Assembly: GCA_030411725.1 (NCBI GenBank)
Contig: MU839832.1
Coordinates: 1,116,001-1,180,000 of the forward strand
DNA length: 64,000 bases
Reading direction: 5' to 3'
Source: Echria macrotheca
Lineage: Eukaryota; Ascomycota; Sordariomycetes; Sordariales; Schizotheciaceae
In this document: one piece after another, positions 58,923 through 64,000 of the stretch
Position numbering within the stretch: the first letter of the stretch is position 1
How the letters are laid out: the number at the start of each line of letters is the position of its first letter
The notes under the pieces: model-generated
What the model was told of the DNA's origin: nothing
The model's input: only the letters and a program-made list of their open reading frames with translations
The model's database searches: none
Made by a program: the position numbers and the translations under genes

Positions 58923-61238
58923 TTTTGCTGTTGTTGGGGGTCTCTCCCCCTTTTTGTCCGAGTTATGTGTGTGTGTGTGTGTGTGTATGTGTGTTGCTGC
59001 CTATAGGTGTATGGTTGGTGTGTTTGTGTGTTGTGCAGATTTCAGATGAACACCACATCAAAGTTCAAACTCCCAAGTTTTAAAATAAAAAGTTTTAACG
59101 AAACGGGCACCGGGACAACAAATGGGGCACACAAAGGATATTATATGTGTAGAGAGATCAGAGTAAGGTAGGTAGGTAGCTTAGCTGCCTGCGCCCACCA
59201 CACGCTCGGGTTGTGTACACAGTCAGGTAACCACCGGCCAGTTGTCCATCCACACACACCCGGAAGGGATCCCGCTGCCCTTTCCCCCCTCTGCATAGGT
59301 AACAGCACCACAAGTCCTCCTCCTCCTCCTCCCATCGTACAACCTTTGGCAAAAACCTCCCAATTATTTCCTTGCGGCAATCCCGTCGTGGGGGGAAAAA
59401 CACAAAAGTAGGCAACTAAAAAAAGGCAACCACCACCACCACCGCTGGCAACCGCCCGGCCCGGGTCTGGCTTGCACCGTACAAGCGCTATCAGTGGCTG
59501 TTGAAGGGCGACGAGGCTGCAGTAACAGGACCGAGTAAAGTGCGTGACTCAACAAACGTGGGAAATCCCGACGGAGTGGAATGACACAAAAGCGGGCGCC
59601 ACCGACAGCCTCACTTTGCAATTATTAAGAGCCGATGGGAGGGAGGGGGGGGATGGGATGTCGGCGTACCGAGGACGGGCGGACGGGCGGGGTGGGGCAC
59701 GGACAGAAAACAGTCATGGCCGGCTGGCGCCGTGAGACAGACAACGTTCAGTCCCGTCGGAACATGATTTGCTACATTCTATCTCTCCCCAAGTCCGATC
59801 AGATGACTTCTCCATGCAAGCCATGACACAACCGGACAGACAACACCAAAAAAGAATCCAGAAGATTTTCCAGATAAAAATGCTTGGTGAAATGCGGTCA
59901 ACAAGTTTGACGCCCGGTTTTGGTGTTGATGCTTGAGAAGATGGAAGGTGGGGGTGGGGGAGGGGGCTTCAACGCCCTGCCAGGCTGAAGGACGGGAGAC
60001 TGGCGGCGACCACCACCATTTCAGTTTTGAGCCGCGAACGCAAAACGCGATGGCGTGATCGATCGGTGGTTAGTGGCGGCTTCATTTGCACTTTTTCCTC
60101 TGACTCTTTCTGTCCCTCCTTCTCATCTACTCTTTCATCAGGTCTTTCATCAGGGTTGCCAAAAATCCCAAAAAGAAGCTGGCTGGTAATAGCAGGCGGC
60201 TGAGAGACTATTGACAAAATGACGGAATGATGGTCAGGTCTGTCTTCATTCCACGCCAATTCTAGAAGTTGTGATCAGACGCGCCGCCGCCCGATTCAAT
60301 TTCCACCGATGAGATCGCCAGCGGGCAGCCAGCCACAGCAAGCCCCGTTCAGCCCCGTCCCGACCGGTCGGGACTCGGAAGCGCCCCCGCCCCGGGCCGC
60401 ATCCCCCGAAAGAGAAAGATCATCATCAATCACCCCGACGCGTCGCGTGCCCGAGAACTCCGTGCCCAGCATCCCCGGACCGATCCGATCCGATGCATCC
60501 CCGCCGCCGCCGCCTCGGCCCAAAAACCAATGGCACGACCGGGCCGGCACCCGATTCCTTCCGTCACGCCAATGACAGAGGCAGGGAGCCGTGGGAGCCA
60601 AGCCGTGCCCGTTGCTTCCGTGTATGGCGTCCGTTGCCCGGAGCACACGATCATGGACCGTACCAAGACAAGCGCTTGATTACGGAATACTCATCTGCTA
60701 ACATCCAGAACTGGTCATCTGCTAACCTCGACCGACCTCGGCGGTGCATCCACGCCCTTCAAGCTGACGCCAGCTCCCGCCTCAATCTCCGTCGCCCTGG
60801 ACCTGGGAACGGCGCAGCGGCAGCCTGACAGCGGTACACAAACAAGGCAGCAGCAAATTGACGACCCACCAACACAACCTCCCACATTATTCGGCAAACA
60901 AAAGAACATGCTGATGGATATATATTAACATTTGTAGTTTATTCCCCCATGCCTGTATATGCGATGCAATATGCCTCCTACCAGTAACCCAAACGCCCCC
61001 CCTCCCTGTGCCTCGACACCGCCTGCTCCGTGCCGAGCCCGGTTCTTGGGACCCAAAAGGACGCGGCCCCTTTTCAGAGCGCCTCCCCACACATGGCCAT
61101 GTTTCGGTTCGGCGCTGGCGTGGTAATTCCCCATCCATCCCCGCGCCCTTCGGTCGGGACCGGCGCGGGGTTTCACTTGTCTCGGGTGACGTTATCCCCG
61201 TATAATATCCTTCCACGCTTACGTGTGTGTGTGCTCCT
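58923..61238. other. 2.3 kb intergenic region
   Basis: No supported gene. Contains a GT microsatellite at 58966-58994 and GC-rich sequence around 60300-60580 with a Pro-rich 88-codon frame that I did not accept. Confidence 0.5.
58966..58994 (+). repeat. GT microsatellite
   Basis: GT dinucleotide run of nearly 29 bases with one interruption (TATG). Confidence 0.85.
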
Positions 61239-62806
61239 TCATGGTGGAGGCTGGCTTTTATCCGTCCGGTCTGGCGATGCAATGATGCCGTTCCCGTTGA
61301 CATGCGCATACCCCTTTTCCGCGAGCCCCGCCCTGCCATCCGGGTCCTCGTCCTCGAACACGCGCTCCTCCAGCCACTGCGTCGCCCGAGCGCACGCCGT
61401 GTCCACCCACTTCATCCACGCCCACGCTGCTGTGTATGTGAGCGCGGTAAATATCACGATCGCGAGCAGCTTGTGACTTCGCGACTTTGGCCTGATCCAC
61501 TCCTGCGGCTCCGCCGGTGACCCGTCCACGTTCTTGGCCGCTTCCTGCCAGGGCTGACCCGTGATTCCGTACGCGATCCAGATCGCCACCGTCCGTAGAA
61601 GCGTGCCGTGCACGAGGTAGACGGCGAACGAGTGGTGGCCGAGCCACAGGAGCCAGCGGTGCGAAAGGAGTTTCTGGATCGCCGGCGAGACGAATATCGA
61701 GATGGCCGTGCAGTAGATCATAAACGCCGATGTGCGCCGGTGCACATTCGTCCCCTTGGGGACAAAAATGCTCCCCTCGTTCTCGCCGTCCTTTTCTGGA
61801 TTGGGATTCAGCAGCATGTTGTGTAAGTTCATGGACCAGTCGGCCCAGTCCTCATGTTCCTGAGGATACGATCCTATGTAGCCGCCGAGCAGGAGCAGCA
61901 TCGGGGCCAAGACAAAGGTAAAGATTCGTTGGTGTGTCGTGATAAAGTTTTGGGTAGGTCGGTGCTGGGCGAGCTCGGCCAGGAGTGTTCCGAGGGCGAG
62001 GTTTGCGCCAAAGGTTTCTGCTCTTGTTAGCGGGGAAGTAGAGAGAGAAAAATTGGCACCCACCCGTCAGGAATCCGACATTGTACAGCCAGTAGAATAT
62101 CATCAGGACGTGAACCAGTATCCTGTACTTGAACCGCATCCCAATCGTCGCCGCCAACACCACATAGACCTGGAACGCCCCTATCAGCAATGGGCGCATC
62201 GCCCACTGGTGCCGATCGAACGGGTTGTCCGTGCTCGTCCAGGTCGTGAGGAACGCGGTAAACAGTCTCCTCACGTTTTGCCGGAATGGCATGTACCCCG
62301 GCGCATCGAATCGGACCCAGAAGCTGTCGCAGCGGTTCGCCGCCGTATACGCCCCGAAACACGACAGCACAAAGCTGAAGAAGGTGGCAATCATGGCCGG
62401 CAGCATCAGTCGGGGCGGCCGCCGGAAGGCGCTGCGGGCCACGGATTTGAGCGAGCCGGGGATGTTGCCATGCTGGTAGGCGAGCTTTAGAGGCTTATAC
62501 GCGCATACGAAGCCCGTCAGGAAGGCAAAGATGGGCACGCCGAGGCGGCCCTGGTAGGGTATTCGGAGGTAGGGCAACTGAAGCAGCCGTGGCGCGGCAT
62601 CTTTCTTATCGGCCGGCCAGAATAGCGCAAAGTCGAAAGCTCGGGCAACATGGGTCGTTATTACGAGCGCGGATGTGATCCCTCGAAGGCCCTGCGGAAA
62701 ACGAATATGTGTCAACCTTGGCAGCCGACAAGGCCATGCGACACCAGAACGACTTAAAAACACATACCTCGACCCATTTGATGTTCCTCTGGCTGGATTT
62801 ACTCAT
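61239..62806 (-). CDS. acyltransferase-3 family membrane protein
   Basis: Three exons on the minus strand: 62806-62768, 62691-62064 and 62017-61239, giving 481 residues. The first exon codes MSKSSQRNIKWVE, joining GLRGITSALVITTHVARAFD to complete the family-typical N-terminal helix with the key His. Seen: about ten hydrophobic segments, a large polar loop (NPNPEKDGENEG region) and LSHRWLLWLGHHSFAVYLVHG near the C-terminal side, all typical of acyltransferase-3. Family members O-acylate sugars, antibiotics or other small molecules. Fungal relatives of this size are mostly uncharacterised, so the substrate is unknown. Confidence 0.9.
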
Positions 62807-64000
62807 TGTATCGCACACACACGCCGGTGTCGGGCCGCAGGAGGGAAAAAGTCCCGGCGGCGCGACGAAATCTTTCTTTCCTCCCAACAACGAGGGCTCC
62901 GCAAGGCGCAACCTTGACGACCCGGCAGCCAAGAAACCAGACGAAACCGGGCGGCGGGGTCGAATAAAAATACAAGATTAAAGCGTATGTAGCCCGGTCA
63001 AAGATAATCCCTACAACACGATTCAAGCCAAGGAAAACGGCGACGTCGGCTCGAGCATCGGCGGGGTTCGGTGTCGCAGGCGCTGTTCCGACGGCGGTCC
63101 TACTGCTCCTGCGCTGCGCTGTTGCGCCAGACCATGTGACGCAATTGGGGAGCGTGGAATCTTGATCGATGTCTTATGTGCGTCCTGCCAGCGAGGCTAC
63201 TTGCATGGGCAAAGTAGCAGCAGCGCAACCGGTGTCGTCGAGCCGGCGCCAACGACGGAACGAGTCGTGGTGTTGGTGCCGCGATGGCTGGCGTCGAGTG
63301 GCACTGCGGGGTCGGGGAGGGGGGTTCGCCCGTACGGTGGAGAAGACGACTTGGAGGACGACGGTGGGGGGAGGTCGAGATGGCCAGCCGGGTCGAGAAC
63401 ATGGCTGGGAAAGAGGTGAGCATGTGGTGAGGGAACGGCTTTTCTTTTCAGGACCGGCACATCGGCACCGGACCTTTGACCACCCTGGAGTCTTGGCGTG
63501 TTGGACAGTCCGGCAGGGTGCAGGTTTCAGCGCAGGTGGCTTGCGATTCTGTGGATGGGCTGGCTGCTGGGCGGGCTGGGCGCTGCCAGCATCCCGCCAG
63601 TCCACCCACTCACGCTGCGTCCGCCAAGCGGGCCGGCCACACCATGACCGAACACCGCCGCGAGTTGCTGGATTCGCTCTGCAAAGACTTCTTTCATAGA
63701 TGAGTGTGTGTGTGCCACACAGCAGACAACATTGTTCTTTTCGGATTCTAGTCCGTTTCCAGCCTCCCCCTCCCCCCACGGGGTTTTCAGTTATCAGTTG
63801 GTATCGGTATCTACACCACGACTTGCTAACGATATCCAGCAGCTGGAACAATGTCGGTCGGGCACCTTACGTCAGAGGCAGGTGATGGATGCTCCCAGCT
63901 GACAGAGTCGGTACGAGTGGGGCCTGCCAGCCCCGGTTTTCTAATTGCATTGTCCTGAATCCGGTCTCCAACAAGATATTCAATTCACCAGCCACTTTGT
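62807..64000. other. right-end region without a supported gene
   Basis: Promoter of the acyltransferase gene, then GC-rich sequence with overlapping frames on both strands (for example 63169-63699 plus and 63174-63851 minus). None has a recognisable domain. A gene continuing beyond the window cannot be excluded. Confidence 0.45.

Noticed and set aside
60309..60575. 88-codon Pro-rich frame starting with ATG
   Set aside because: Low complexity in GC-rich DNA, with no splice continuation found; too weak to call.
1..64000. CRISPR arrays, ribosomal RNA genes, intact transposons, secondary-metabolite core enzymes
   Set aside because: Looked for by eye on both strands; none seen.

Overview
The window reads as nuclear DNA of a filamentous ascomycete (Pezizomycotina). 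Genes are widely spaced and carry many short GT-AG introns of about 45-125 bases with CTAAC/CTGAC-type branch sites. The gene set fits a Sordariomycete, probably order Sordariales, but this is inferred from gene content, intron style and codon bias; no species was identified. There is no ribosomal operon, no CRISPR array and no intact autonomous transposon.

Layout, left to right: a GT32 glycosyltransferase of the Och1 type; a fungal CCCH zinc-finger protein; a small secreted Kre9/Knh1-like wall protein; the dynein-pathway factor NudE; a 5.2 kb gene-poor stretch; and the complete acetyl-CoA carboxylase gene (ACC1, 2293 residues). Next come a 2.8 kb gap with a hairpin-forming repeat relic, an unplaced beta-rich protein on the minus strand, and an island of three tRNA genes (Thr, Glu, Asp). 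The middle holds a BTB protein, the H4K20 methyltransferase SET9, mitochondrial ribosomal protein uL14m, RNA polymerase II subunit RPB9 and a Pin1-type prolyl isomerase. It then holds an LrgA-LrgB fused membrane protein, a 2.8 kb gap and a coiled-coil protein resembling augmin subunit 3. The right part has tRNA-Ile, a Nudix ADP-ribose pyrophosphatase, tRNA-Asn, an ascomycete laccase-type multicopper oxidase, tRNA-Thr, the sulfur controller SCON-2, the mitochondrial succinate/fumarate carrier, a repeat-encoded Asn/Ser-rich ORF of doubtful status and an acyltransferase-3 membrane protein.

Most genes are independent housekeeping or regulatory loci; nothing looks like a secondary-metabolite or defence cluster. 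A loose metabolic thread links ACC1 (malonyl-CoA), the succinate/fumarate carrier (export of C4 acids made from acetyl-CoA by the glyoxylate cycle) and SCON-2 (sulfur supply). They are not adjacent and no co-regulation can be shown from sequence.

The most unusual signals are: a laccase intron that keeps the reading frame only with a GC-AG splice pair; six tRNA genes that all carry anticodon-loop introns, one of 83 bases; a tRNA-Glu/tRNA-Asp pair without a Pol III stop between them; two tRNA-Thr copies that differ by compensatory stem pairs; and an inverted repeat whose arms differ largely by transitions, as expected of RIP. Exon limits were read by eye from splice consensus and frame continuity, not from transcripts.
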